A stretch of 64,000 nucleotides of DNA from Kaistella flava (ex Peng et al. 2021) (lineage in GTDB: Bacteria; Bacteroidota; Bacteroidia; Flavobacteriales; Weeksellaceae), in NCBI RefSeq assembly GCF_015191005.1, contig NZ_CP040442.1, positions 3,100,001 to 3,164,000 on the forward strand, in the 5' to 3' direction. Made by a program: the position numbers and the translations under genes. Each line of letters opens with the position of its first letter. Positions within the stretch are counted from its first letter, which is position 1. Shown here piece by piece: positions 43,997-53,383 of this stretch. The notes beneath the pieces were generated by a model, which was given only the letters and a program-made list of their open reading frames with translations, did no database searches and was not told where the DNA came from.

Positions 43997-45811
43997 CTAT
44001 TTTTTCTTTCCTCCTTGTTGCTGTTGTGCTTTTTGTTGCTCTTGCGCTTTCTCCATCATTTCACGCATTCTTTTCTGGAATTTCCCTTCTTTTTTAGGGT
44101 CTTTCTGTTTGTTCATTTGAATCTGAGCATGGATCTTTTTCTCATCCAAAATCCAATATTTAATCACCAAAATAATTAAAATATTAATCGCATTCGATAC
44201 AAAATAATACCAAGATAAACCTGAGGCAGAAGTATTCAAGAAGAACAAGAAGGTAATCGGGAAGATGTACATAATCACTTTCATATTCGGCATTCCTTCC
44301 TGAGTTGGTTGCTGAATATTTCCTGCAGTCATTACGGTGTAAATTAAAATCACAACCGTACACGCAATAGCGAAAATACTTAAATGGTCTCCTAATAATG
44401 GAACACTAAAAGGTAATTTAATAACATCATCATAAGCTGTTAAATCTTTAGCGAACCAAAAACTCTTACCCCGTAAATCGATCATATTCGGGAAGAATCG
44501 GAATAATGCATAGAAAATAGGAACCTGAATTAATCCCGGCAGGCAGCCTGCCATCTGATTCACCCCTGCTTTTTTATAAACAGCCATTGTTTCCTGCTGT
44601 TTTTTCATCGCATCGGCGCCTTTGTATTTTTCGTTTACTGCATCAATTTCGGGACGAATTACCTTCATCATCGCACTCAGTTTATGTTGTTTAAACATTA
44701 CTGGTGATAAAATGATCTTCACGATAATCGTCATTAAGAAAATAACCCATCCTGCTGCAAGTCCCCAACTTGAAATTAAGTTATACATTGGGATAAAGAA
44801 CCATCTGTTCAATGTTCCGATAAATGACCAACCTAACGGAAGTAATTCATCGAAATTTTTATTATAAGATTTTAATAAAGGTAAATCCAATGGCATGAAA
44901 TACCATTTGAAATCCTCATTCATCTCTCCGCCAGCCAAATCAACCTGACCATTAAAATTGAATTTTTTTACAAATTCGCCTTCATTAATCGTGTCCTGCG
45001 AACCGTGAGAGTTTTTGAAACCGTGTTGTGGCTCAATTACCATTGAGAAAAACTGCTGTTTGATTGCTAACCAATTCAGTGTTTCTTTTGGCTCTTCCAT
45101 TGTGGTTCTTCCGTCGTAATCAAAACTTTTATAATCATTAAAAGTATAATTGAATTCGGTATGAGTCTGTTCTTGCGAACGACCTTTTTCCATTTGTCTG
45201 GCGCTTAAATCCCAAACAAATTCTGCTTTGTTGTCAGAAACTAATTGTGCTAAATTTTGAGTTTTTACATTAAAATCAACAGTGTATTTATCCAATAAGG
45301 TATAAATAAACTGAATCACCGCACCATTAACATTCGCTTGCATCGTTACCGAATTTCCGTTTTGAGTCGGCGCGAAAACTAAATCTTTAGTATTAAAGGT
45401 TTTCCCAGATTTATCTTTAAACTGAAAACCGTACGATGAATTATTTTTATCAAAAAGCAAAAGCTTCTTATCGTTAGCGTCGGTTTTTTTATTGTACGCT
45501 TTATACTGGTTTAATTCAACCGTAGAAAGTTGACCACCCAAAGTTGAGATTTCTAAAGTTAATTCCTTGTTCTTTAGTTCAACTTGCTGTATTGACGTTG
45601 TTTTTACACTGTCGTTTAAGTTGGTTGCAATTGCCGGTTTTGTAACATTGGTCGGTGCTGTTTGCGCAACCTCAGTTTTGTTGGTGGCTTCTTTTAATTT
45701 TTGTTCAGAGGCTTGCTTGTTTTGAAAGTAAAACATGGCGCCTATAATAATCATTGAAAATAGTGCGAAAATGATCAACTGATTTTTATCTAAACCGTTA
45801 TTTTGCTGCAT
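43997..45811 (-). CDS. yidC: Membrane protein insertase YidC
   Basis: A 604-residue inner-membrane insertase/foldase. It has an N-terminal membrane helix (IIFALFSMIIIGAMFYF), a large periplasmic beta domain (about 60-340), and the conserved five-helix core with YKKAGVNQMAGCLPGLIQVPIFYALFRF and LFFLNTSASGLSWYYFVSN. The basic/Gln-rich C-terminus (MMEKAQEQQKAQQQQGGKKK) probably contacts ribosomes. It is convergent with rnhB. No rnpA, rpmH or oxa neighbour is seen. Confidence 0.95.
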   Translation of the reverse strand: MQQNNGLDKNQLIIFALFSMIIIGAMFYFQNKQASEQKLKEATNKTEVAQTAPTNVTKPAIATNLNDSVKTTSIQQVELKNKELTLEISTLGGQLSTVELNQYKAYNKKTDANDKKLLLFDKNNSSYGFQFKDKSGKTFNTKDLVFAPTQNGNSVTMQANVNGAVIQFIYTLLDKYTVDFNVKTQNLAQLVSDNKAEFVWDLSARQMEKGRSQEQTHTEFNYTFNDYKSFDYDGRTTMEEPKETLNWLAIKQQFFSMVIEPQHGFKNSHGSQDTINEGEFVKKFNFNGQVDLAGGEMNEDFKWYFMPLDLPLLKSYNKNFDELLPLGWSFIGTLNRWFFIPMYNLISSWGLAAGWVIFLMTIIVKIILSPVMFKQHKLSAMMKVIRPEIDAVNEKYKGADAMKKQQETMAVYKKAGVNQMAGCLPGLIQVPIFYALFRFFPNMIDLRGKSFWFAKDLTAYDDVIKLPFSVPLLGDHLSIFAIACTVVILIYTVMTAGNIQQPTQEGMPNMKVIMYIFPITFLFFLNTSASGLSWYYFVSNAINILIILVIKYWILDEKKIHAQIQMNKQKDPKKEGKFQKRMREMMEKAQEQQKAQQQQGGKKK

Positions 45812-46076
45812 TTTAATTTATTTGAAATTTAAAATTCGAAGGTTTGTAATTCTCTAATTTTTTACCTTTTAATTTCGGGTGACAAAAATACTGAAATTTT
45901 TGGCAATGAAGAATTTTTTGAGTACTCATTTAGCAGATCCTTATACTTTTAATTTTATAAGATACACTCAATCAGTTTTAATTGGAGAAAGAGAATTAAT
46001 GAAGTCTAATTTATTTTTTTTGATTTGTTCTAAAGGATTTTCAAGCTCACACAGATATTCATTTTAATTTTCAAAT

Positions 46077-46110
46077 AAAATCTGCTAAATCCGGACAATC
46101 TGCGAGAGAT
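46077..46110. repeat. Copy of the GCAGAT-type dispersed repeat
   Basis: AAAATCTGCTAAATCCGGAC followed by AATCTGCGAGAGAT is close to the arms at 33288-33446. The yidC-pyrG gap (45812-46152) contains this repeat and the pyrG terminator but no supported gene. Confidence 0.5.
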
Positions 46111-46111
46111 A

Positions 46112-46144
46112 AAAAAAAGATAAAAAACATTTTGTCTTTTATCT
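46112..46144 (-). terminator. Terminator of pyrG
   Basis: On the minus strand AGATAAAA and TTTTATCT pair around a nine- to eleven-base loop and are followed by a run of T. Confidence 0.75.
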
Positions 46145-46152
46145 CTTTCTAT

Positions 46153-47760
46153 TTATTTTTTAGTAGAAGCTTTAATCAATGCCTTAAATAAAGGATGTGG
46201 TGAAGCAACCGTACTTTTATATTCCGGGTGATACTGAACTCCGATATAGAAAGGATGATCTTTCAATTCCAGTGTTTCTACCAAATCGGTTTCAGGATTA
46301 AAACCAGTTGGAACCAAACCGCTTTTCTCAAATTCATCTCTGTATTCCGAATTGAATTCATAACGGTGACGGTGTCTTTCTGAAATATTTTTAGTTCCAT
46401 AAATCTCATTCAGTTTAGAACCGGTTTTCAAAGTGCATTTCCAGGCACCCAATCTCATTGTTCCCCCTTTTTCAACAACATTTTTCTGGTCTTCCATTAA
46501 AGAAATTACAGGTTCCGGCGTCGAAGTATCGAATTCCATTGAGTTGGCTTTTTTGTAACCTAAAACATTTCTAGCGAACTCAATCGTCATAATCTGCATT
46601 CCCAAACAAATTCCTAAAAGTGGAATATTATTTTCTCTGGCATATTTTGCAGCTTCGATTTTCCCTTCAATTCCGCGATCTCCAAATCCTGGAGCAATCA
46701 GCATTCCATCGATTCCGGCAAATGTTTCTGCAACATTTCCAGTGTCGATATCACCACTGTAAACCCATCTTACTTTCACTTCAGTTTCCAAATCAGCACC
46801 AGCATGAATAAACGCTTCGGCAATTGATTTGTAAGAATCTTGTAGAGAAACATATTTCCCAACTAAAGCAATTTCTACTTTTCTCTTCGGGTTTTTATAT
46901 TTTTTAAGGAAGCTTTTCCAGTCTTTTAAATCAGCTTGTTTGTCAGATTTTAGATTCAGCGTTTTTAAAACAACATCGTCAAAATCCTGTTTCTGCAAAT
47001 AAAGAGGAACTTCATAAATCGTTTCCAAATCTTTACATTCGATTACGTTTTCTAAAGCAACGTTACAGAACTGCGCCAACTTTGTTCTTTGTTCTTTCGG
47101 AATAATATGTTCCGTTCTACAAACCAAAACATCAGCTTGAATTCCGGATTCCATCAATTGACGAACAGAATGTTGAGAAGGTTTCGTTTTCAATTCACCG
47201 CTAGACGCCAAATACGGCAACAAAGTCAAATGAATCACCATCGAATTATGTTCACCCAATTCCCATTTCAACTGACGAACACTCTCTATATAAGGAAGCG
47301 ATTCGATGTCGCCAACGGTTCCACCAATTTCGGTGATGATGATATCGTAGTTTTGTTTGGCCAGCATTTTTATGCGACGCTTAATTTCGTTTGTAATGTG
47401 CGGAATAACCTGTACAGTTTTCCCTAAGAAATCTCCTTTTCTTTCTTTCTCAATAACGGTTTGGTAGATTTTACCAGTCGTTACATTATTGTTTTGGGAA
47501 GTATTAGAATTCAGGAATCTTTCGTAATGTCCAAGATCCAAATCGGTTTCCGCGCCATCTTCAGTCACATAGCATTCGCCGTGCTCATAAGGATTTAGCG
47601 TTCCCGGGTCGATATTAATATAAGGGTCAAGTTTTTGGATGGTGACATTGAATCCTCTCGATTTTAGCAGTAAGCCAAGTGACGCCGAGACAATTCCTTT
47701 GCCTAAAGATGAAGTTACACCGCCGGTTACGAAGATGTATTTCGTGTTCTTTTTACTCAT
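46153..47760 (-). CDS. pyrG: CTP synthase
   Basis: A 535-residue enzyme that aminates UTP to CTP with glutamine. The N-terminal synthetase domain has TGGVTSSLGKGIVSASLG and the C-terminal glutamine amidotransferase (from about residue 285) has LLGICLGMQIMTIEFA (nucleophile Cys) and QYHPEYKSTV (His and Glu). The frame could begin at 47796, but MSKKNTKYIFVTGGV at 47760 is the family start. The 47761-48095 gap upstream has no gene. Confidence 0.95.
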   Translation of the reverse strand: MSKKNTKYIFVTGGVTSSLGKGIVSASLGLLLKSRGFNVTIQKLDPYINIDPGTLNPYEHGECYVTEDGAETDLDLGHYERFLNSNTSQNNNVTTGKIYQTVIEKERKGDFLGKTVQVIPHITNEIKRRIKMLAKQNYDIIITEIGGTVGDIESLPYIESVRQLKWELGEHNSMVIHLTLLPYLASSGELKTKPSQHSVRQLMESGIQADVLVCRTEHIIPKEQRTKLAQFCNVALENVIECKDLETIYEVPLYLQKQDFDDVVLKTLNLKSDKQADLKDWKSFLKKYKNPKRKVEIALVGKYVSLQDSYKSIAEAFIHAGADLETEVKVRWVYSGDIDTGNVAETFAGIDGMLIAPGFGDRGIEGKIEAAKYARENNIPLLGICLGMQIMTIEFARNVLGYKKANSMEFDTSTPEPVISLMEDQKNVVEKGGTMRLGAWKCTLKTGSKLNEIYGTKNISERHRHRYEFNSEYRDEFEKSGLVPTGFNPETDLVETLELKDHPFYIGVQYHPEYKSTVASPHPLFKALIKASTKK

Positions 47761-48013
47761 TAGATTAGGTTTGTGCAAAGTTAATGGATTTTGCAAGACG
47801 GTACAAATAAAACCGTATTGAAAATATTAATAGGTAGTTGAACGCTTTATTTTCATTACAATATTTGAATGCATTTAGAGTTTTAATAAGCTTTTCAATA
47901 AGTAGAAAGAAGTTATAATTTTTTAAAGGTGCTGAATAGTAATAATTTACGTATTTAAGAATTATTATTATTTAATTCGTAGGAAAAATGGAATTTACGC
48001 CAAGAATTTTACT

Positions 48014-48021
48014 TATTTTTG
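48014..48021 (+). promoter_or_regulatory. Candidate -7 box before the T9SS protein gene
   Basis: TATTTTTG fits TAnnTTTG and lies 74 bases before the ATG; a clear -33 TTTG is not seen. Confidence 0.35.
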
Positions 48022-48095
48022 GGACTTTATTGGGAAATATGTTAAAATAAACTATAAATTTTAAAAATGAATATTAATCACAAAAAAAATCGCTC

Positions 48096-48581
48096 ATGAA
48101 GTACACCCAGTTAAAAAGATGTGCAATACTGATTTTTGGACTTGGAATTTCGGGGCTAAAAGCACAGCAAAGTGTTAATGCGACAGGCGGAAATGCTGCC
48201 GGCAGCGGAGGGTCGCTAAGTTATTCCGTGGGTCAAATGTTTTATACGTCAAGCTCAGGAGATTCTGGTTCTATTGCACAAGGAGTGCAGCAGCCTTTCG
48301 AAATTTCGGTACTGGGCGTTGGAGATTCTGCAATGTTGGATATTACAATAGTTGCTTATCCTAATCCTACCGCTGACCAGTTAACCTTATTAATCAAGGA
48401 TTTTGATCTTTCAGATTTAAGCTTTCAACTTTTTGATATGCAGGGTAAAATGATTCGTAAGCAAATCATTAAAACCAACAGAACTCAAATTTCGATGAAC
48501 AGTCTGCCTGTGGCTACTTATTTCGTAAAAATTAATCAGGGTTCGAAGCATCTAAAAACTTTTAAAATCATCAAAAAATAA
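48096..48581 (+). CDS. T9SS type A sorting domain-containing protein
   Basis: A 161-residue secreted protein. The signal peptide ends GLKAQ. A short Gly/Ser-rich region (TGGNAAGSGGSLSYSVGQMF) is followed by the type A C-terminal sorting domain: VAYPNPTADQLTLLI, SFQLFDMQGKMI, VATYFVKINQG and terminal KTFKIIKK. Such domains direct export through the type IX secretion system. The passenger part is very small, so it may serve as a surface attachment. It is followed 27 bases downstream by a second exported protein gene, probably co-transcribed. Confidence 0.9.
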   Translation: MKYTQLKRCAILIFGLGISGLKAQQSVNATGGNAAGSGGSLSYSVGQMFYTSSSGDSGSIAQGVQQPFEISVLGVGDSAMLDITIVAYPNPTADQLTLLIKDFDLSDLSFQLFDMQGKMIRKQIIKTNRTQISMNSLPVATYFVKINQGSKHLKTFKIIKK

Positions 48582-48608
48582 ATCATCTACTTATAAAATT
48601 TAAAAATA

Positions 48609-49745
48609 ATGAATACAAAACTTTACCAAATAAAATTAGCCTTAATATTTTCTTTAACCATTCTCTTCAATTCTAATTTATGCTCACAAACTCCTGAAAA
48701 AATGAGTTATCAAGCTGTGGTTAGAAACAGCGATAATTCCTTAGTAGCCAACGCTCAGGTTGGAATGAAAATCAGCATTTTGGCTGGATCTGCAACGGGA
48801 GCCGTGGTTTACACTGAAACAAAAACAGCTACCACTAATGGCAATGGATTAGTAAGTCTTGAAATTGGCGATGGATCTAACTTTAATGGAATTAACTGGT
48901 CCAATGGTACTTATTTTATTAAAACAGAAACCGATCCGGCAGGAGGAGCAAACTACACAATTACAGGAACTAGTCAGCTGCTTAGTGTGCCCTATGCTTT
49001 GCACGCGAAAACCGCATCTTCTGTACCAAATGGGACAAAAACTGGAGATATGCAATATTGGAATGGTGCCAAATGGTCGGTTGTACCGGCGGGAAATGAA
49101 GGTGATGTTTTGACATTTAAAAATAACATGCCTAAATGGGTTGGTGAATCAACAGGCGGAATTAGTACCGTTGTGAATCCTATTACTGGTAAAGTATGGA
49201 TGGATCGGAATTTAGGAGCTTCACAAGTTGCGACTTCAAGTACAGACGCTGCTGCCTTTGGTGATTTGTACCAATGGGGAAGAGGAACCGATGGTCATGA
49301 AAGCAGACTCTCAGTAGTAACTACTTCTGTCAGCAGTTCCGACAGTCCTGATAATGGAAATTTTATCGCAAATCCTGCAACTCCTTTTGACTGGAGAGTT
49401 CCACAGAACAGTAATTTATGGAATGGTGCGGCGAATGTAAATAATCCTTGTCCGAGTGGTTTTCGATTGCCAACAGAATCTGAGTGGGAACAGGAAAGAG
49501 CTACTTGGACTACTAATAATGCTGCAGGAGCTTTTGGCTCTCCTCTAAAATTAACGGTAGGTGGAATGAGATCGTTTGCCGATGGTGAATTTTCCGGAGT
49601 AGGGATTAACGGTAATTATTGGGCAAGTACACTCTCTAACGAAAGTGGTGGTATTTATTCCCGTTTTTTATATTTTAAAAGTACGGGTTACGTTATCAGC
49701 AGTCACCGTGCCACAGCAAATAGTGTACGTTGTATTAAGGAGTAA
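48609..49745 (+). CDS. Secreted protein with C-terminal FISUMP domain
   Basis: A 378-residue exported protein (signal peptide ending NLCSQ). The first 130 residues, starting TPEKMSYQAVVRNSDNSLVA and ending LLSVPYALHAKTA, form a beta-rich module common to Bacteroidota surface proteins. The C-terminal about 190 residues match the FISUMP (Fibrobacter succinogenes major paralogous) domain: GKVWMDRNLGASQVA, AFGDLYQWGRGTDGHE, CPSGFRLPTESEWE and NSVRCIKE. No T9SS sorting domain follows. A surface role is inferred. Confidence 0.82.
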   Translation: MNTKLYQIKLALIFSLTILFNSNLCSQTPEKMSYQAVVRNSDNSLVANAQVGMKISILAGSATGAVVYTETKTATTNGNGLVSLEIGDGSNFNGINWSNGTYFIKTETDPAGGANYTITGTSQLLSVPYALHAKTASSVPNGTKTGDMQYWNGAKWSVVPAGNEGDVLTFKNNMPKWVGESTGGISTVVNPITGKVWMDRNLGASQVATSSTDAAAFGDLYQWGRGTDGHESRLSVVTTSVSSSDSPDNGNFIANPATPFDWRVPQNSNLWNGAANVNNPCPSGFRLPTESEWEQERATWTTNNAAGAFGSPLKLTVGGMRSFADGEFSGVGINGNYWASTLSNESGGIYSRFLYFKSTGYVISSHRATANSVRCIKE

Positions 49746-49765
49746 ATGAAATAGAAAACTAAAAG

Positions 49766-49798
49766 AAGCCGTCTCATAACTATATGGAACGGCTTTTT
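49766..49798 (+). terminator. Terminator after the FISUMP gene
   Basis: AAGCCGT and ACGGCTT pair around a 16-base loop with a small inner ATA/TAT pairing, then TTTTT, 20 bases after the stop. Confidence 0.8.
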
Positions 49799-49812
49799 CT
49801 ATGGTATTCTCA

Positions 49813-50068
49813 CGGACTCGTGTCCGAGCATATGATTCAAATATCAGAATCTTAGAGGGTCAGTTCGAGTATTGAGACACTTTCTTTTAGTTTCGATCTG
49901 AATTGGCTTTTAGCCAAACCTTATTTTTAGATTAACCTTGTCAAGATTAATTAATTTGAAAGAACTTTTCAAAAGACAAAACTGCTTTGATTCTAGCCGC
50001 GATGGAAGTGGCATCCTTTTTCTTTTTTTTGAATAAAAAAAGAAAAAGATATAACGGACAGCGGGACG
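49813..50068. repeat. Dispersed intergenic repeats in the FISUMP-radA gap
   Basis: CGGAC-TCGT-GTCCG forms a small hairpin near 49813-49827. At 49994-50068 a repeat starts TAGCCGCGATGGAAGTGGC and ends ATATAACGGACAGCGGGAC. Its centre is a stem of CTTTTTCTTTTTTT against AAAAAAAGAAAAAG. The same design (conserved GC-rich flanks, self-complementary centre) is seen in family 1. No gene lies in 49746-50173. Confidence 0.6.
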
Positions 50069-50173
50069 GGTTTTGTAAGAAGCGAAAATTTTGTTGCTCC
50101 TAAAAATTGAAATTATCTATTTCGTAATCATTAAAAACCTTGAAGTTTCGAAAAATTTCAGGAAATTCGCATC

Positions 50174-51520
50174 ATGGCAAAAGTGAAAACAGCATATATC
50201 TGTCAGAATTGCGGAACAAATTATCCGCAATGGTTGGGACAGTGCAAGAATTGTGGCGAGTGGAATACTTTGGTGGAGGAGATTGTAACGAAATCGACCA
50301 CGAAAAGTTTTTCCGAAAGATCGAAGCAGCATATTATTAATATTATCGAAGTTGAAACCAATGAAGAACAAAGATTTTCAACACCTTCTGAAGAACTCAA
50401 TCGCGTTCTCGGTGGTGGAATTGTTTTAGGTTCTGTGACTTTAATTGGTGGAGAACCGGGAATTGGGAAATCGACTTTGTTGTTGCAGCTCGCTTTGAAA
50501 ATGAAGAAGAAAATTCTTTATGTTTCAGGTGAGGAAAGTGCTTCGCAAATTAAAATGCGTGCTGACCGATTGACGGAACTTCAAAATCCGAACTGTTTTC
50601 TTTTTACTGAAACTTCCGTGGAAAAGATTTTACACGAAGCTAAAAAGCTGGCGCCGGATTTTATGATTATTGATTCGATTCAAACGCTTCAAAGTCAAAC
50701 CATCGAAAGTTCACCCGGAACAGTTTCTCAGATTAGAGAATGTTCAAATGAAATTATTAAATTTTCAAAAGAAACGAATACGCCGACTTTCCTGGTTGGT
50801 CACATTACAAAAGACGGACAAATCGCTGGTCCGAAAGTTTTGGAACACATGGTCGATGTCGTTTTGAATTTTGATGGCGACCGAAATCATTTGTTCAGAT
50901 TGTTACGAGCGAGTAAAAACCGTTTTGGTTCCACCGCAGAAATCGGAATTTACGAAATGGTTTCGCAAGGTTTGAAAGAGATAAAAAATCCTTCAGAAAT
51001 ATTAATCACCAAGAAATTCGAGGAACTTTCTGGGAATTCTGTCGCTGTAACTTTGGAGGGAAACCGGCCGATGTTGATTGAAATTCAGGCTTTGGTAAGT
51101 TCCGCAGTTTATGGAACTCCGCAAAGAAGTTGCACCGGTTTTGATTCAAAAAGATTAAATATGCTTTTGGCAGTTTTAGAAAAAAGAGCTGGTTTTCAAT
51201 TAGGCGCAAAAGATGTTTTCCTGAATATTACAGGCGGAATAAAAACGGGAGATCCGGCTTTGGATTTAGCGGTTGTGGCGTCAATTCTTTCTTCCAATGA
51301 AGATATTGCGATTTCTGAACATTTCTGTTTTGCTGGAGAAATAGGATTGAGCGGAGAAATTCGGCCGATTCCTCAGATTGAACAAAGAATTTCTGAAGCG
51401 GAGAAATTAGGTTACGAAAAGATATTTGTGTCGAACTTAAATAAAATTCCTAAGAAAAAAAGCGGAATTGTAATTGTGGAAGTGAGTAAGATTGAGGATT
51501 TTCATGAGTGCTTGTTTTGA
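50174..51520 (+). CDS. radA: DNA repair protein RadA
   Basis: A 448-residue RecA-like protein of recombination repair. An N-terminal zinc finger CQNCGTNYPQWLGQCKNCG (residues about 10-28), Walker A GGEPGIGKST, the RadA-specific KNRFG motif in RASKNRFGSTAEIG, and a C-terminal Lon-like domain (from about 285) with FLNITGGIKTGDPALDLAVV are all present. It would promote branch migration at D-loops. It is 34 bases before the ACP phosphodiesterase start. Confidence 0.95.
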   Translation: MAKVKTAYICQNCGTNYPQWLGQCKNCGEWNTLVEEIVTKSTTKSFSERSKQHIINIIEVETNEEQRFSTPSEELNRVLGGGIVLGSVTLIGGEPGIGKSTLLLQLALKMKKKILYVSGEESASQIKMRADRLTELQNPNCFLFTETSVEKILHEAKKLAPDFMIIDSIQTLQSQTIESSPGTVSQIRECSNEIIKFSKETNTPTFLVGHITKDGQIAGPKVLEHMVDVVLNFDGDRNHLFRLLRASKNRFGSTAEIGIYEMVSQGLKEIKNPSEILITKKFEELSGNSVAVTLEGNRPMLIEIQALVSSAVYGTPQRSCTGFDSKRLNMLLAVLEKRAGFQLGAKDVFLNITGGIKTGDPALDLAVVASILSSNEDIAISEHFCFAGEIGLSGEIRPIPQIEQRISEAEKLGYEKIFVSNLNKIPKKKSGIVIVEVSKIEDFHECLF

Positions 51521-51554
51521 TAATTCGGATCCAACATCCAACACCAAAAATCGT

Positions 51555-52127
51555 ATGAACTACCTCGCCCATTCTTATCTCGCATTCTCCGACGAACAAA
51601 TCGTTGGTCAGTTTTTGGAAGATGTCATTCCGAACAGAGATCGCTTTTCTTATCCCGAAAAAATGCAGGAGGGAATTACGCTGCATCGCGAAGTTGATAC
51701 TTTTACCGATTCGCATCCGGAATTGAGCAAGGCTAAGAAAATTTTCAGTCCTTTGGTGAGATTATATGCCGGTGCTTTTGTAGATGTTTCTATGGATTAC
51801 TTTCTGGCGAATTCTTTGTCCGATGAAGAGTTGAAAAATCATGCTGAAAAAGTATATCGAGCTTTAAGAAAGTATGAAGAACTTCTTCCAGAAAGACTTT
51901 TAAGAATGGTCGATGGAATGGAGAAAGATAACTGGCTTTACAATTATAAAGAAGATTTTGGAATTAAATATTCAATGCAAAATGTACTAAATAAAGCGAA
52001 ATACTTAGATAAGGATTTACCGGTTTTTGAAATATTTCTGAATAATAAACCGGAACTAAAAAAGCATTTCGATGTTTTCTTTCCAGAACTTTTAGCACAT
52101 GCAAAAAAAATAAATGCTGGTTTTTAA
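51555..52127 (+). CDS. Acyl carrier protein phosphodiesterase (AcpH family)
   Basis: A 190-residue protein of the DUF479/AcpH family that can remove 4'-phosphopantetheine from holo-ACP. MNYLAHSYLAFSDEQIVGQF, GITLHREVDTFTDSHPEL and GAFVDVSMDYFLANS are typical, with His and Asp residues expected at a metal site. The frame extends upstream to 51492 inside radA, but MNYLAHS at 51555 is the family start. It converges with the DUF6702 gene, overlapping by 4 bases. Confidence 0.85.
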   Translation: MNYLAHSYLAFSDEQIVGQFLEDVIPNRDRFSYPEKMQEGITLHREVDTFTDSHPELSKAKKIFSPLVRLYAGAFVDVSMDYFLANSLSDEELKNHAEKVYRALRKYEELLPERLLRMVDGMEKDNWLYNYKEDFGIKYSMQNVLNKAKYLDKDLPVFEIFLNNKPELKKHFDVFFPELLAHAKKINAGF

Positions 52128-52630
52128 AAAGTCTTGTATAAATATCGATTTGGATAATTTAGCTTTTCGCTTTGACGTTTTCCATTAACGATGATGTGGA
52201 TAATATTCATTTGATCATCATATAAATTATAAAGTAAGCTTACCGCAGTTTCTACTTTTTTTGGTGGATTGACAACTTCTGATTCAAGGAAGATATTGAC
52301 AGCTTCACTGTCTTCTTCAAAACCGACATAACTGATTTTTAAAAACTTATTGTCAGCTTTCAATTTCAAATATTCATTGCAATATTGCTTTAAAAGGTCG
52401 TTGATTTGCGCCTGATATTTCGGGTCATTAAAATGAACTACAGTTCCATATTTTTCTTTCAGCGCATTTTCCAAATCATCCAGAAAAAACTTCCCCGTAA
52501 TTTCAAACGTTTTTGATTTTGAATTATAATTAAATTCTACCGAACCGACGTGATAAGGGTGAACTTCTTTTGCAGGAGACCAAAGGAATAAACAAATTGA
52601 GAAAAGAAACAGAATTTTTTTAAGCATCAT
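52124..52630 (-). CDS. DUF6702 family protein
   Basis: A 168-residue exported protein (signal peptide MMLKKILFLFSICLFLWSPA). The mature part starts HPYHVGSVEFNYNSKSK, the DUF6702 pattern, then GKFFLDDLENALKEKYG. No function is established. It is divergent from the HupE/UreJ gene across only 51 bases. In Flavobacteriia DUF6702, HupE/UreJ and an M1 peptidase often lie together, as here if the IS is ignored, so a shared envelope or metal role is possible. Confidence 0.8.
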   Translation of the reverse strand: MMLKKILFLFSICLFLWSPAKEVHPYHVGSVEFNYNSKSKTFEITGKFFLDDLENALKEKYGTVVHFNDPKYQAQINDLLKQYCNEYLKLKADNKFLKISYVGFEEDSEAVNIFLESEVVNPPKKVETAVSLLYNLYDDQMNIIHIIVNGKRQSEKLNYPNRYLYKTF

Positions 52631-52681
52631 TTTTAAAATCAGAAGACGAAATTAATCATTATTTTCGTAAAAAATTTCAGA

Positions 52682-53254
52682 ATGACGGATTTCTTATTCT
52701 ACCTAAAACTCGGTTGGGACCATATTATTTCTTGGGATGCCCTTGATCATCAATTGTTTATTTTGGTTTTAGTGGCCGTTTATTTCTACAAAGACTGGCG
52801 CAAAATCCTCATTTTAATCACGGCCTTTACCATCGGACATTCCGTTACCTTGGCTCTGAGCGTGCTTGATGTGATCCGGCTTCCTTCTAATTTGGTGGAA
52901 ACTTTAATTCCGATTACCATTATTCTTACTGCGCTCGATAATATTTTATTCCGTGAAAATCAAAAAAAACTCATGCGGATTAATTACTTTCTAGCCTTAT
53001 TTTTTGGACTTATTCATGGGATGGGATTTGCAAATACAGCTCGAATGACGATGGCTTCTGAACAAAATATTGCAGCACCACTTTTAGGCTTTAACATCGG
53101 TTTAGAATTAGGGCAAATTACAGTAGTGTTGATTGTAATGGGTTTGTTGTATCTGCTTTCAAAATATTTGAAATTCCAGCAAAAATACTGGATTATCGGG
53201 ATTTCGGTCATCGCAATTCTACTTTCCGGACAAATGGTTTTCGAGCGCATTTAA
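52682..53254 (+). CDS. HupE/UreJ family membrane protein
   Basis: A 190-residue protein with five or six membrane helices. The first segment LGWDHIISWDALDHQLFILV and the later TIGHSVTLALS and HGMGFANTA carry the His/Asp pattern of HupE/UreJ proteins, proposed nickel or other metal transporters. There is no urease or hydrogenase gene nearby, so the metal link is not supported by context. It is divergent from DUF6702 and followed by a repeat and an IS4-family element. Confidence 0.85.
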   Translation: MTDFLFYLKLGWDHIISWDALDHQLFILVLVAVYFYKDWRKILILITAFTIGHSVTLALSVLDVIRLPSNLVETLIPITIILTALDNILFRENQKKLMRINYFLALFFGLIHGMGFANTARMTMASEQNIAAPLLGFNIGLELGQITVVLIVMGLLYLLSKYLKFQQKYWIIGISVIAILLSGQMVFERI

Positions 53255-53264
53255 ATTTTTATTT

Positions 53265-53383
53265 GGGCGCCTTTTTCTACCCGAATTTATCTTGAGCTTG
53301 TCGAAGGGTTCCCACTTTTTTATAGAATTTGCCAACGCTAAATCCAACGCTGAAAATTCTATAAAAAGAGTTCCATTCAGGTC
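53265..53383. repeat. Dispersed intergenic repeat, family 1, copy split by an IS
   Basis: It starts GGGCGCC and contains CTTGAGCTTGTCGAAGGGTT (53291) and GAGTTCCATTCAGGTC, as in the intact copy at 17081. The right end GGGGCGCAG lies beyond the IS at 54907-54915. The centre, TTTTTATAGAATTT against AAATTCTATAAAAA, is a perfect 14-bp stem unrelated to the centre of the 17081 copy. Confidence 0.75.

Noticed and set aside
45879..46067. 62-codon plus-strand frame between yidC and pyrG
   Set aside because: AT-rich gap, no family resemblance and no promoter or leader; treated as non-coding.
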